DNA of 64,000 nucleotides from Sulfitobacter sp. BSw21498 (lineage in GTDB: Bacteria > Pseudomonadota > Alphaproteobacteria > Rhodobacterales > Rhodobacteraceae), in NCBI RefSeq assembly GCF_006064855.1, contig NZ_CP040754.1:83548-147547 (forward strand). Direction: 5' to 3'. Made by a program: the position numbers and the translations under genes. Under the pieces are notes generated by a model that searched no databases, was not told the origin of the DNA, and saw nothing but the letters and a program-made list of their open reading frames with translations. Positions 1 through 9,492 of the stretch are shown here, in pieces; the stretch's first letter is position 1, and the number at the start of each line of letters is the position of its first letter.

Positions 1-6
1 CCGGGA

Positions 7-34
7 AAAGGCCCGCCTAACCGGCGGGCCTTTA
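7..34 (-). terminator. Intrinsic terminator after etfA
   Basis: An 8-bp GC stem (GGCCCGCC / GGCGGGCC, short loop) lies about 35 bases past the etfA stop. Read on the minus strand it is followed by a short T run (CTTTTCC). This is where the long minus-strand catabolic operon most plausibly ends. Confidence 0.8.
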
Positions 35-69
35 GGGTATCGTAAGGTCGGAAATTTGGCGACCATGTA

Positions 70-996
70 TCAGAGCTTTTCGAGCAGTTCAGGCACGGCC
101 TCGAACAGATCTGCAACCAGCCCGTAATCGGCAACCTGAAAGATCGGCGCTTCTTCATCTTTGTTGATCGCGACGATGATCTTGCTGTCTTTCATCCCGG
201 CCAGGTGCTGGATCGCGCCTGATATACCGACTGCTACATAGAGGCTAGGGGCCACAACCTTACCTGTTTGGCCAACCTGCCAATCGTTCGGGGCATAGCC
301 CGAATCGACCGCAGCGCGGGATGCGCCAACAGCCGCGCCCAGCTTGTCCGCCAGCTTTTCGATCAGCGCAAAGTCTTCTTCAGACCCAACACCGCGGCCA
401 CCGGACACAACAACACCGGCCGAAGTCAGCTCGGGGCGGTCGCTTGCCGCCACGTGGTCTTCGACCCAGGACGACAGACCGGGATCTTCAACCGCCGAGA
501 TCGTCTCGACCGAGGCAGACCCGCCGTCGCCAGCAGCATCAAATGTCGACGCGCGGAAAGTGATGACTTTCTTCGCGTCAGAAGATTTAACCGTTTGAAC
601 CGCATTGCCCGCATAGATCGGCCGCTCAAACGTATCGGCATCAATCACGCCGGAGGCGTCAGAGATGATCATCACATCCAGCAGTGCCGCAACCCGTGGC
701 ATCACGTTCTTTGCGTCTGTCGTGGCAGGGGCAACGATGTGATCGTAATCGCCCGCCATCGACACGATAAGCGCTGCCGTGGATTCCGCGAGGCGGTGAC
801 CCAGCGTGGCATCCTCGGCGACAAGCACCTTGGAAACCCCGTCGATTTTTGACGCCGCTTCACCTGCCGCAGCAGCTGAGCCGCCACAGGCCAGTATGGT
901 GATATCGCCCAATGCTTTGGCGGCAGTCACGGCCTTGGCCGTGGCATCCATCGCCAATTCGCCATCGGTTATTTCTGCAAGGAGTAGAACAGCCAT
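70..996 (-). CDS. etfA: Electron transfer flavoprotein, alpha subunit
   Basis: 308 residues, normal length for EtfA/FixB. It is the FAD-binding subunit of the soluble ETF heterodimer, which takes electrons from acyl-CoA dehydrogenases and passes them to ETF-ubiquinone oxidoreductase. The C-terminal half carries the family FAD-binding region, including [12 protein letters not shown] and later [17 protein letters not shown], a very typical EtfA stretch. Its ATG overlaps the etfB stop by one base (TAATG), so the subunits are translationally coupled. Its position at the end of an operon with several acyl-CoA enzymes suggests a dedicated electron acceptor for the acyl-CoA dehydrogenases of this island. 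Confidence 0.95.
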   Translation of the reverse strand: MAVLLLAEITDGELAMDATAKAVTAAKALGDITILACGGSAAAAGEAASKIDGVSKVLVAEDATLGHRLAESTAALIVSMAGDYDHIVAPATTDAKNVMPRVAALLDVMIISDASGVIDADTFERPIYAGNAVQTVKSSDAKKVITFRASTFDAAGDGGSASVETISAVEDPGLSSWVEDHVAASDRPELTSAGVVVSGGRGVGSEEDFALIEKLADKLGAAVGASRAAVDSGYAPNDWQVGQTGKVVAPSLYVAVGISGAIQHLAGMKDSKIIVAINKDEEAPIFQVADYGLVADLFEAVPELLEKL

Positions 997-1754
997 TACA
1001 CGGCCCCCGCTTCTTTAAGTTTCGCTACCAGTTCATCCACGGATGCAACCATGATACCGGCTGCGCGCTCTGCTGGTTCAACGGTTTTCACGATCTCCAG
1101 GCGGTTGGAAACATCAACGCCGTAATCTGCCGGTGTCTTTTCATCCATCGGCTTTTTCTTTGCCTTCATGATGTTGGGCAGGGACGCATACCGTGGCTCG
1201 TTCAGGCGCAAATCAACGGTGATGACCGTGGGCATCGAAACTTCGATGGTCTGCAAACCGCCGTCCACTTCACGTGTGACTTTGGCTTTGTCGCCTGCAA
1301 TCTCCACTTCGGATGCAAATGTCGCCTGCGACCACCCCATCAACGCTGCCAGCATCTGGCCGGTCGCGTTCATGTCATTGTCGATGGCCTGCTTGCCGCA
1401 CATCACCAGACCAGGCTGCTCTTCATCCACAATCGCTTTGAGGATCTTGGCAACGGCCAGTGGTTCGATGTCGTTGTGTACGTCGTCTGTGGCGACAACG
1501 AGGATCGCGCGGTCCGCGCCCATGGCCAAAGCGGTGCGCAATGTTTCCTGAGCCTGCTTGACGCCGATGGAAACAACCACGACCTCTTCGACCTGACCGG
1601 CTTCTTTCAGACGGATCGCCTGTTCGACGGAAATTTCGTCAAACGGGTTCATCGACATTTTTACATTAGCAAGATCAACACCCGATCCGTCCGCTTTGAC
1701 GCGCACTTTCACGTTGTAGTCAATCACGCGCTTTACAGGTACAAGTACCTTCAT
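996..1754 (-). CDS. etfB: Electron transfer flavoprotein, beta subunit
   Basis: 252 residues, usual length for EtfB/FixA. It begins [16 protein letters not shown], the standard EtfB N-terminus, and contains the family signature around [20 protein letters not shown]. It binds AMP and forms the structural partner of EtfA. The start is supported by an upstream AGGAG about 10 bases before ATG. It lies downstream of two enoyl-CoA hydratase-like genes on the same strand and is coupled to etfA. Confidence 0.95.
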   Translation of the reverse strand: MKVLVPVKRVIDYNVKVRVKADGSGVDLANVKMSMNPFDEISVEQAIRLKEAGQVEEVVVVSIGVKQAQETLRTALAMGADRAILVVATDDVHNDIEPLAVAKILKAIVDEEQPGLVMCGKQAIDNDMNATGQMLAALMGWSQATFASEVEIAGDKAKVTREVDGGLQTIEVSMPTVITVDLRLNEPRYASLPNIMKAKKKPMDEKTPADYGVDVSNRLEIVKTVEPAERAAGIMVASVDELVAKLKEAGAV

Positions 1755-1800
1755 GGGCGATAATCTCCTCTTGAGGTTAGTATATTTTGAATCTCTTTAC

Positions 1801-2583
1801 TCAGCAGTCTCGGAATCTCGGCTTTCGTTTCTCTGTGAAAGCATTCATTGCTTCGGGAAAATCATGCGCGCCAAGCAGAATGGTCTGCGCGCGGCACTCA
1901 ATGTCCAAAGCTTCCTCGAAAGAGCACTCCGCGGCCTCACGCATCACGCGTTTGCTGCAATTCATTCCAAACATCGGGTTTGCTGCCATCTCGGTCGCGA
2001 TTGCGATCGCGGCAGCTTCGGTTTCGTCAGCGGGCACACATTCTTCTACTGCCCGCATCTGATGGGCCGTCTTGCCCGAAATCTCACGCCCGGTCAGCAC
2101 CAGAAGGCGTGCCGCGCCTGACCCCATGCGCTGTTGCAACAGCCAGCTCGATCCCGTGTCGGGGCAGCCACCCACTTTTGAAAAAACTTGGCAGAACCGC
2201 GCATCTTCAGCGGCGACAATCACGTCGGCACACAGCGCCAAACTCATTCCTGCGCCATAGGCGACGCCATTCACGGCAGCAATCAGCGGCTTGTTGAACC
2301 CGTATGCCGCGCGCCCGCCACTATGCACCTTGTCAACCATCTCATAGGTTGCACGCGCGCCTTTTGCGATCTCGGACCGAAACCCGACAAGATCACCGCC
2401 GCTTGAAAAATAATCGCCGCCAGTCATCACAACGGCACGCACCGCATCATCCCTTTGCGCCACATCAAGAGCCGCAATAAACTGGTCAACAAATGCCAGG
2501 CTATAAGGGTTCCGGCGCGCGGGCTGCGTGAATCGCAAGACCCCCACCCCGTTGTCGACGTCAAATCGCATAAGGTCAGACAT
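1801..2583 (-). CDS. Enoyl-CoA hydratase/isomerase family protein, PaaG-like
   Basis: 260-residue crotonase-fold protein. The oxyanion-hole segments are visible (SSGGDL near residue 60 and NGVAYGAGMSLALCADV near residue 105). Where classical enoyl-CoA hydratases have the catalytic Glu of FGQPEI, this protein reads FCQVFSKVGGCPDTGSSWLL. The Glu is missing and an Asp sits in the PD motif, as in delta-isomerases of the PaaG type. I infer isomerase or ring-related chemistry rather than simple hydration. It follows a second crotonase gene by 17 bases and precedes etfB. Confidence 0.85.
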   Translation of the reverse strand: MSDLMRFDVDNGVGVLRFTQPARRNPYSLAFVDQFIAALDVAQRDDAVRAVVMTGGDYFSSGGDLVGFRSEIAKGARATYEMVDKVHSGGRAAYGFNKPLIAAVNGVAYGAGMSLALCADVIVAAEDARFCQVFSKVGGCPDTGSSWLLQQRMGSGAARLLVLTGREISGKTAHQMRAVEECVPADETEAAAIAIATEMAANPMFGMNCSKRVMREAAECSFEEALDIECRAQTILLGAHDFPEAMNAFTEKRKPRFRDC

Positions 2584-2600
2584 ATCAAGCTCCTGGTTAC

Positions 2601-3383
2601 CTATCTACCCTGCCAAACCGGGGGGCGTTTTTCAGCAAAAGCCCGCGGGCCTTCGATGGCATCCTGGCTGGCGTAGACAACTTCATGCAACCGCTTGCCT
2701 TCTTCTAATCCAGCAGCACAGCCCAGATCCATCGTTGCGCGCACACTTGCTTTGGCGGCGATCACCGACAACGGCGCGCCCGAAGCGATGCGGTCCGCCA
2801 GTTCGCGGGCACGGGTCCGTACGGCGTCAGGTGTTTCTTCCAGGTAATTAGTAAAACCATAGTCGTGCAGCCGTTCGATCGGCATCAGATCCCCCGTCAG
2901 GACAATCTCCATCAGGACCGGTTGCGGTAGCATCGACAGGCCCGGGGCCGCCCACGGCGATCCTCGACCAATCTTGACCTCGGTTATGCCAACCTTCGTT
3001 CCTTTCAGTCCGACCCGCAGGTCGCTCATCAGGGTCAGCATCATGCCACCGGCCATTAGCGATCCGGTCATCGCTGAAATAATCGGCTTGGAACAGGTCC
3101 GCATCCGGTCATGGAACGGATCGCGCATTTTGGACAGGATATCGATACCTTCGTCGCGGGCAATCTCGGCAGCTTCCTTGAGATCGAGCCCGGCGCTGAA
3201 CACACCACAATCGGCGGAGGTCAGGATGACGACGCGGATACTATCGTCAGCCTCGATCTGTTCCCAGGCATCCGCCAACCCGTTCGCTGCCACTACTGAC
3301 AAGGCATTCTTTCGCTCTGGTCGGTTAATAAAAACTGTTGCCACACCGTTTTCAACGGTGAGTTCAATTGGGTTATCTGTCAT
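2601..3383 (-). CDS. Enoyl-CoA hydratase/isomerase family protein
   Basis: About 260 residues from the ATG at 3381-3383 (MTDNPIELTV). An in-frame extension to 3434 exists, but the shorter start fits the family N-terminus. Crotonase fold with oxyanion-hole loops FSAGLDLKEA and GSLMAGGMMLTLMSD, and VGITEVKIGRGSP in which the catalytic-type Glu is present. Likely hydrates an enoyl-CoA intermediate. The C-terminus (FAEKRPPVWQGR) is typical of crotonases. It lies between the transporter binding protein and the PaaG-like gene in the same transcript. Confidence 0.85.
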   Translation of the reverse strand: MTDNPIELTVENGVATVFINRPERKNALSVVAANGLADAWEQIEADDSIRVVILTSADCGVFSAGLDLKEAAEIARDEGIDILSKMRDPFHDRMRTCSKPIISAMTGSLMAGGMMLTLMSDLRVGLKGTKVGITEVKIGRGSPWAAPGLSMLPQPVLMEIVLTGDLMPIERLHDYGFTNYLEETPDAVRTRARELADRIASGAPLSVIAAKASVRATMDLGCAAGLEEGKRLHEVVYASQDAIEGPRAFAEKRPPVWQGR

Positions 3384-3445
3384 GGAATGTCCTTGAGATA
3401 CGGGTTTGAGCAAAACTGGTTCGTGTTGGTTCAAACCCGGTGGAA

Positions 3446-3467
3446 GGCTGGGGGCGAACCCCCAGCC
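3446..3467 (-). terminator. Hairpin after the substrate-binding-protein gene
   Basis: A perfect 9-bp stem (GGCTGGGGG / CCCCCAGCC) with a four-base loop sits 9 bases past the binding-protein stop. There is no T run, so it is more likely an mRNA-stabilising or attenuating hairpin than a full terminator. Such hairpins often allow a binding protein to be made in excess over its transporter partners. Confidence 0.55.
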
Positions 3468-3475
3468 ACGTTTTC

Positions 3476-4726
3476 TTACTCAACCGTGAACTTGCTTGAG
3501 CTTTCTTTGACCACGTCCCAGATTACGTCGGTATAGGCTGCGGTCCAGTCCTGCTGAGGGACCCAGGTTTTGCCATCCCACATCTCGATACGGGTCTTAC
3601 CGCCGCCGCCGTGATCATCCGCTGTCACCGTAATGGGGGCGAACAGACCGTTGGCGTCAAAATCCACGATGCTTTCATAGCCAGCCTTCATGGAATCGGG
3701 CGTAACTGGGAAACCATTCTGCTCGACCGCAAGGCGCGCCGCTTCAAATGCAGCCGAGTAGATCGCCAGACCGGTATTGTAATACACGTCGTTGATCTTT
3801 TCGACCGGCCCGGCACCTTTGCCCGCGCCGTAAACGTCGGCAAGGATTTCCTGAATGATCGGAAGATCCTGCCCGCCGGCCACATTGGTCCCCCGCTTGA
3901 GCCCGATTGCGGCCTCGGCTCCGATGTTGGCGATGTCCACCTCATTCAGCCAGTTGACCGAGATATAATTGCTGATCGGAAAGCCGTTGCGTTTCATCTC
4001 CTTGGCAGCAACGACGTGCCCACCTGCGAGAAGCCAGGCAACCACATAGTCGGGCTTGTCGCGACGCACTTTGGTCCAAACGCTCGCCTGATCACTGCCG
4101 GGCAGCGGCACCGGATAAAGCAAAAGCTCAAAGCCTTCTTTTTCGGCCAGTGTTTTCAGGATTTCGATCGGTTCCTGACCAAAGGGATAGTCCAGATAGG
4201 CGAAACCGACCTTGACACCTTTCATGTCACCACCGCTTTGCTCTTTGATATAGGCAATATCGTTAGCGGCTTGGCCCCAATAGGTGGGACCAACCGGGAA
4301 GATCTGGCTGAACACCGATCCATCAGCGGCGTCCCCCCGGCCTACAAGAGATTGAATCAGAATATTCTTGTCTTTCATAATCCGCGGCAGCACAGCGACG
4401 GAAACCGGCGTCGACAGCGTGTCGAACACAAACACGCCTTCACGCTTGAGCTTTTCGTAGCATTCAATACCACGCTGCGGCTCGTTGCCGTGATCTTCAA
4501 CGATGATTTCAATTTCATGACCACCGATGCCGCCCTTCATATTGGTTAGGGTGGCCAGATCTTGCGCAGCCTGCGTGATTTGCGGCGTCACAAATGTGTA
4601 GGACTTGCTCAGATCATAACACAAACCGAACTTGATCTTGTCCTCAGCTGCATTCGCGGCCGACAGGCTCGTCAGCCCCATCACGGCTGCCGCAGCCAAT
4701 CGTTTTACATAAGTCTTGGTTTTCAT
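3476..4726 (-). CDS. ABC transporter substrate-binding protein (branched-chain amino acid type)
   Basis: 416 residues with an N-terminal signal peptide (MKTKTYVKRLAAAAVMGLTS, cleavage near AANAAED) followed by a periplasmic-binding-protein type 1 fold. Typical segments are DKIKFGLCYDLSKSYTF, an EDHGNEPQRGIECYEKL helix and a C-terminal GGKTRIEMW. The family (Peripla_BP_6/LivK-like) also binds many non-amino-acid carboxylates, and next to acyl-CoA ligases an aromatic, alicyclic or fatty acid is more likely than an amino acid. ATG is preceded by AGGAGGG. It is the last transporter gene of the set. Confidence 0.92.
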   Translation of the reverse strand: MKTKTYVKRLAAAAVMGLTSLSAANAAEDKIKFGLCYDLSKSYTFVTPQITQAAQDLATLTNMKGGIGGHEIEIIVEDHGNEPQRGIECYEKLKREGVFVFDTLSTPVSVAVLPRIMKDKNILIQSLVGRGDAADGSVFSQIFPVGPTYWGQAANDIAYIKEQSGGDMKGVKVGFAYLDYPFGQEPIEILKTLAEKEGFELLLYPVPLPGSDQASVWTKVRRDKPDYVVAWLLAGGHVVAAKEMKRNGFPISNYISVNWLNEVDIANIGAEAAIGLKRGTNVAGGQDLPIIQEILADVYGAGKGAGPVEKINDVYYNTGLAIYSAAFEAARLAVEQNGFPVTPDSMKAGYESIVDFDANGLFAPITVTADDHGGGGKTRIEMWDGKTWVPQQDWTAAYTDVIWDVVKESSSKFTVE

Positions 4727-4764
4727 TGGTTGGTCCCTCCTCTGTGAACATTCAAACGCAAACG

Positions 4765-5583
4765 CTAGCTCAGCCAGCGCTTCCGTCTGCTGTAGTGCTT
4801 GATGTCGTGAAAATTCTTGCCTTCACCTCCACCGAGATAAAACTCCTGAATGTCGGAGTTTGCCTTCAGCGCCTCTGCCGAATCGTGCATCACGACGCGG
4901 CCATTTTCGATCAGATAGCCGTGCGAAACGATCTCCAGCGCGGCCAGCGCGTTTTGCTCTACCAGTAAAACCGACAGGCCATCTTCCTTGTTGATACGCT
5001 GGATAATTCCAAAAATTTCGGCCACCAGAAACGGAGCAAGCCCGAGGCTGGGTTCGTCCAACATCAACAGGCGCGGTTGGGTCATTAGCGCACGCCCGAT
5101 GGCCAACATTTGTTGTTCGCCGCCTGACAGATACCCCGACTGTGATGCTTTGCGTTCCGCAAGGCGCGGAAAATATTCGTATATGCGGGCTTTTTCCGAA
5201 TTCACCTTTTGGCGCGACATCGACATCGGCGCTGCCGCCTCAAGGTTTTCATCCGGTGTCATATGCTCGAATACCCGGCGGCCTTCAATGACGTGGCAGA
5301 TACCCATCGCAACGCGGTCTTGCGGCAGGATGTTGCCGATAAGTTTACCGTCAAAGCAAATTTCCCCCCGGCTGACCTTGCCCCGTTCGGCCTTTAGCAA
5401 TCCACTGATTGCTTTCAGGGTGGTGCTTTTGCCTGCTCCGTTGGAACCCAAAAGGGCAACCATTCCTCCACGGGGAACCTCGATCGAGACCCCTTTAATC
5501 GCGAGCAGAACTGAATCGTACAAAACTTCAATGCTGTTCAGAGACAGTATCTGGTCGGTCGCTGTGGTTTTAGGCTGTGCCAT
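4765..5583 (-). CDS. livF: ABC transporter ATP-binding protein, LivF family
   Basis: 272 residues. Walker A GSNGAGKST, signature YLSGGEQQMLAIGRAL, Walker B LLMLDEPSLGLAP, and the EQNALAALEI switch region characteristic of LivF. It energises import by the LivHM permease pair. The C-terminus after GGGEGKNFHDIKHY is slightly longer and more basic than common LivF. It ends 38 bases before the binding-protein start and begins 8 bases after livM. Confidence 0.93.
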   Translation of the reverse strand: MAQPKTTATDQILSLNSIEVLYDSVLLAIKGVSIEVPRGGMVALLGSNGAGKSTTLKAISGLLKAERGKVSRGEICFDGKLIGNILPQDRVAMGICHVIEGRRVFEHMTPDENLEAAAPMSMSRQKVNSEKARIYEYFPRLAERKASQSGYLSGGEQQMLAIGRALMTQPRLLMLDEPSLGLAPFLVAEIFGIIQRINKEDGLSVLLVEQNALAALEIVSHGYLIENGRVVMHDSAEALKANSDIQEFYLGGGEGKNFHDIKHYSRRKRWLS

Positions 5584-5591
5584 GTCGCCCC

Positions 5592-6665
5592 CTATTTCTT
5601 AAGCTGGTCAAAGGGCCAAACCATCAGGTAATCCCTGACATTGGCGTAGAGTTTTCCAAGCCCCAAGGGCTCGACCATCAGGAAGATGACAATCAGTGCG
5701 CCGTAGGCCGCGTTCGGAATGTGCGCTAGCGTTTCGATGCCTAAATCCAACCCCAAAAGATTAGCTCCCAATGAGAACAACTGGTTCACGACCCCGGGCA
5801 TGAGCAGGATGAGTGCGGCTCCCAGATAGCTTCCAAGAATGCTGCCGAGCCCGCCCACAATCACCATCGCCAGAACCTGAATGGATACGTTCACGGCAAA
5901 CTGTTCTGGGGCCGCAAGAAAGTAGAACGTCGACACTAGGATCGCGCCGCTGACACCTGCGATAAATGACGATGCGGCAAACGCGACAAGTTTATAGTAA
6001 AAACTGTTCACACCCAGAATAGCTGCGGCAAAATCCTTTTCCCGCACGGCAACCAAGGCCCGGCCCAATCCGGTGCGTCGCAGGTTGAGCATGAAGATCG
6101 TGACCAGAACGCACCAGCCGAATGCAACGTAATACAGACCTGCATCCGAAGTAATGTCCTGCCCCAACAACGCAAAGGTGGGCGATTGCAAGGACGCGTG
6201 CGATCCCCCTGCGATCGTTGGCGAATGGGTCAGTACCCAGTCCATCACGAACTGCATCGCAAGGGTTGTGAGGGCCAGGTAAAGCCCCTTGGTCCGCAGC
6301 GCCGCAAAAGCAAACAGACTTCCGATTACCGAAGAGGCTAGACCGCCTATAAGCAAGGCAAACTCCCATGGAATTCCGAATTTCGCCGCGTGAACAGCCG
6401 AATAGGCACCAACGGCCATAACGGCCGCATATCCCAGATGCAGTTGTCCGGCCCAACCCGTTACAAGGTTCAGTCCCAATACGGCCGCCGTCCAGATCAG
6501 CCAAGGCAGAATGTAACTGTTCAGATAAAGCGAACTGACCAGATAGGGTGCTGCGAGCCCGAGCAGCAAGAAGAACACAACGGCGTTGCGATCAGCCGGA
6601 ACCGGGAAGAGCTTGCTATCAGAAACGTAACTATTGTGGCGAACACCTGAGAGACCGTAAAACAT
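5592..6665 (-). CDS. livM: Branched-chain-type ABC transporter permease, LivM family
   Basis: 357 residues, strongly hydrophobic with around ten membrane segments. The LivM landmark LNLVTGWAGQLHLGYAAVMAVGAY is near residue 85 and the EAA-like loop around GLGRALVAVREKDFAAAILGVN is near residue 205. Forms the inner-membrane channel with LivH. The N-terminal 25 residues are hydrophilic and poorly conserved in type. It starts 3 bases after the livH stop. Confidence 0.93.
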   Translation of the reverse strand: MFYGLSGVRHNSYVSDSKLFPVPADRNAVVFFLLLGLAAPYLVSSLYLNSYILPWLIWTAAVLGLNLVTGWAGQLHLGYAAVMAVGAYSAVHAAKFGIPWEFALLIGGLASSVIGSLFAFAALRTKGLYLALTTLAMQFVMDWVLTHSPTIAGGSHASLQSPTFALLGQDITSDAGLYYVAFGWCVLVTIFMLNLRRTGLGRALVAVREKDFAAAILGVNSFYYKLVAFAASSFIAGVSGAILVSTFYFLAAPEQFAVNVSIQVLAMVIVGGLGSILGSYLGAALILLMPGVVNQLFSLGANLLGLDLGIETLAHIPNAAYGALIVIFLMVEPLGLGKLYANVRDYLMVWPFDQLKK

Positions 6666-6668
6666 AAT

Positions 6669-7556
6669 CTAGACCCTTTCGATGTCATGACGGCCAAACA
6701 GGCCATGCGGGCGGATCATCACCGTCAGGATCAACACGGCAGCGACAATCAGATCCCGGCTGCCACCTCCGACAATTTCATCTAGATAAAATGAACCGAC
6801 ACTTTCCAGAATGCCCAGAATGATACCGGCGACAATCGCGCCGATGATACTGTCCAGCCCGCCCAAAACGGCCACTGTCAGCCCCTTGAGCAGCAGGATC
6901 GACAACGACTGATCGACGCCCTGGATTTCGCCCCAAATCACACCGGTTGCCACCGCCACGATCGACGCCAGTCCCCAGGACAGGCCAACACCCCGTTCAA
7001 CCGAAATACCCACAGACCAGGATGCCATATAATCGTCAGAAATGGCCCGCAAACGAATACCAAGCCGACTGCGGAAGAACAGAAAAAAGGCAACAAACAG
7101 GGCGAGCGCAACACTGGCACCGACAATGTGGATACGGCTAAGAAGCACGTCCCCCACAAAGAGCGGTTCATAGCTGACCCCCAAATCAACCGAACGCGAA
7201 GACCCGCCCCAAATCGCCAGGGTGGTGCCGCGCAGAAAGATGTCGATCCCCATTGTCATCATCAGGATCATAATGACCGGGCGCCCCGCCAATCGGCGCA
7301 GCGCAACTTTTTCGATGCCGATGCCCACAAAGAACATGATCACCACCGCCAAAGGAATGGCCACCCAAAGCGGCAACCCCATATTATGCGAGAATGCCAG
7401 CACCACATAGGCACCCAACATGGTTAGGGCCCCCTGAGCCAAGTTTGGCACCGACGACGATTTGTAAATCAGGACAAGCCCAATTGCAAAAAGCGAGTAA
7501 AGCAGGCCTGTCAGCGCGCCATTCACTGTCAGCTCTGCCAGAAAAACTAAATCCAT
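6669..7556 (-). CDS. livH: Branched-chain-type ABC transporter permease, LivH family
   Basis: 295 residues with about eight membrane segments. LivH features are LTGLLYSLFAIGLVLIYKSS at the N-terminus, NLAQGALTMLGAYV, the cytoplasmic coupling loop GIRLRAISDDYMASWSVGI, and AVLGGLDSIIGAIVAGIILG. Partner of LivM. Its start codon directly abuts the stop of the upstream acyl-CoA ligase (one base between), so the ligase and permease are cotranslated. Confidence 0.93.
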   Translation of the reverse strand: MDLVFLAELTVNGALTGLLYSLFAIGLVLIYKSSSVPNLAQGALTMLGAYVVLAFSHNMGLPLWVAIPLAVVIMFFVGIGIEKVALRRLAGRPVIMILMMTMGIDIFLRGTTLAIWGGSSRSVDLGVSYEPLFVGDVLLSRIHIVGASVALALFVAFFLFFRSRLGIRLRAISDDYMASWSVGISVERGVGLSWGLASIVAVATGVIWGEIQGVDQSLSILLLKGLTVAVLGGLDSIIGAIVAGIILGILESVGSFYLDEIVGGGSRDLIVAAVLILTVMIRPHGLFGRHDIERV

Positions 7557-7557
7557 C

Positions 7558-9492
7558 TTATATCTCCCTGATCAACAGGGTGCGTTCGACAGTCCCCGTT
7601 TCGCCTGTTTCGTACGTTACGACCGCTTTGACGTGAATATCGGCTGCACCGTTATAAAGCGCCTCGATCACCTGACCGTAGCGTTCTTCTACAACTTTGC
7701 GCCGCAGTTTACGGGTTCGTGTAATCTCGCCGTCATCCGGATCAAATTCTTTGTGCAATGAAACATAGCGATGCAATTGCAGGCCTTCGGTCACCGCCTT
7801 GTTCACCCGAACAAATGCCTCTTTCACCAATTCAGCCACCTCAGGTCTTTGGGAAAGATCCGCATAGGATACGTAGGGCACACCGTTGACTTCGGCCCAA
7901 TGCCCGACCGCCTCGGCATCGATACAGATCATTGCCGTCAATTCGTCCCGTCCCGCGCCAACCACAGCGGCATCTTTGATGTAGGGGCTGAACTTGAGAC
8001 GGTTTTCGATATAGTTGGGAACATATCGTTCGCCGCTTTGGGTAAAGACTACCTCGGATACGCGCCCCAGAACAACGAGATGGCCGTCGTCTTCCAGATA
8101 ACCGGCGTCGCCGCTGTGCAACCATCCATCCTGCAATGCCTCGGCCGAGGCCGCCTCATTTTTGAAGTACCCTTTGAACACGCTGTCCGCCTTCATGAGG
8201 ATTTCGCCATCGTCGGCAATCTTCACTTCGACGCCCGGCAAGGGCTTGCCGACGGTATGCAACTTCACCTCGCCAGGGGCCTGGATAGCGTTGAACGCGC
8301 TGTTTTCGGTCTGGCCGTAAAGCTGGCGCAATTTGATACCAAGGGCCCGGTAAAAAATGAAAGTATCTTCGCCGATAGCTTCACCACCGGTGAAGGCGCG
8401 TTTAAGGTGGATCAAGCCGAACTGGTCCTTGATCGGGCCAAAAATAAGTTTCTCGCCGACCAGCCGACCCAGCCGCTCAAAGGGTCCGCCACTGAGACCG
8501 TTCAGCTTGCGCCGTTCGGCCTCGACAGCCCGATCCATAAAGAAATGATAGAGCCATTTCTTCAGAGGCGTTGAATTCTCCATGCCCACCTGAATGGCAG
8601 TCAACATGTGATCCCAACTGCGCGGTGCGGCGAGATACAGGCTGGGTGCAATCTCGCGCAGGTCACGCTGCACGGTTTCCTGACGCTCCGGCACGCTGAC
8701 GGTAAAGCGGAACGCGATCGCCGACGCCACCGTCAGAGCAAAGTCACCAACCCATGCCATTGGCAGATAGGCCAAAATTTCTTCGCCATATTCAAAAGCA
8801 CCTCCGGCATGGGCATTGCGCGCACCCGACAACACATTCTTTTGGCTCAGCACGATCCCCTTAGGCTTGCCCGTCGTACCCGAGGAATGCATGAACACCG
8901 CCGGATCTTCTGGCTTGGACTCCTCAATCAGGTGCCGACGCAAATCCGGATCGGCAGACAGTCTCTTGGCACCCGCTTCCACCAGGCTTTCCCACGACTG
9001 CAGGCCAGGCGCATCATAGAGATTCAACCCGCGCGCCTCATCGTAAACGATAGATGCCACCGACGTTCCAGCGTCGCGCAGCTCAAGGATCTTGTCGACC
9101 TGTTCTTGATCTTCGACCAAAGCGGCTACAACGTGGGCTTCCCCAAAGAAATGCTTCAACTCGTCAAGCGTCGCGCCGGGATAGGCCGGCATGGCATAGG
9201 CGCGCAGCATCGACATCGCGGTCATTCCAGCATAAAGCCTCACGCGATTGTCACCCAGAATAATGACCGCGTCACCGGGCTTCACGCCCAGAGCCATGAA
9301 GCCGGCGGCGCAGCGCAGCACCTCCTCAGCATAGGCAGACCAGGTCACTTCCCGCCAGATACCACGGTCTTTCTCGCGCATCGCAATATCATTGCCATAC
9401 TCTCTTGCATTGCGCATCAGAAGGCGCGCAATAGTATCGTCCCCGGCGTTTGGCACGGCCTTTAGAACGGTGGATGAAGGATTATTCGGCAT
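7558..9492 (-). CDS. AMP-forming acyl-CoA ligase (long-chain type)
   Basis: About 644 residues from ATG at 9490-9492 (MPNNPSSTVLKAVPNAGDD); a longer in-frame start exists but would extend into livG. ANL-superfamily enzyme: the AMP-binding P-loop MHSSGTTGKPKGIVLSQ lies near residue 205, YGQTEN near 395, and the hinge and A8 region GYLEDDGHLVVLGR follow. It activates a carboxylic acid to acyl-AMP and then acyl-CoA. Being embedded inside the transporter operon (overlapping livG by 11 bases and abutting livH), it probably traps the imported acid. Confidence 0.9.
   Translation of the reverse strand: MPNNPSSTVLKAVPNAGDDTIARLLMRNAREYGNDIAMREKDRGIWREVTWSAYAEEVLRCAAGFMALGVKPGDAVIILGDNRVRLYAGMTAMSMLRAYAMPAYPGATLDELKHFFGEAHVVAALVEDQEQVDKILELRDAGTSVASIVYDEARGLNLYDAPGLQSWESLVEAGAKRLSADPDLRRHLIEESKPEDPAVFMHSSGTTGKPKGIVLSQKNVLSGARNAHAGGAFEYGEEILAYLPMAWVGDFALTVASAIAFRFTVSVPERQETVQRDLREIAPSLYLAAPRSWDHMLTAIQVGMENSTPLKKWLYHFFMDRAVEAERRKLNGLSGGPFERLGRLVGEKLIFGPIKDQFGLIHLKRAFTGGEAIGEDTFIFYRALGIKLRQLYGQTENSAFNAIQAPGEVKLHTVGKPLPGVEVKIADDGEILMKADSVFKGYFKNEAASAEALQDGWLHSGDAGYLEDDGHLVVLGRVSEVVFTQSGERYVPNYIENRLKFSPYIKDAAVVGAGRDELTAMICIDAEAVGHWAEVNGVPYVSYADLSQRPEVAELVKEAFVRVNKAVTEGLQLHRYVSLHKEFDPDDGEITRTRKLRRKVVEERYGQVIEALYNGAADIHVKAVVTYETGETGTVERTLLIREI

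Noticed and set aside
268..852. Long open frame antisense to etfA
   Set aside because: It is a shadow of a strongly conserved coding frame in GC-rich DNA and shows no domain.
912..1763. 283-residue open frame antisense to etfB
   Set aside because: His/Arg/Cys-rich composition typical of antisense reading; etfB on the other strand is certain.
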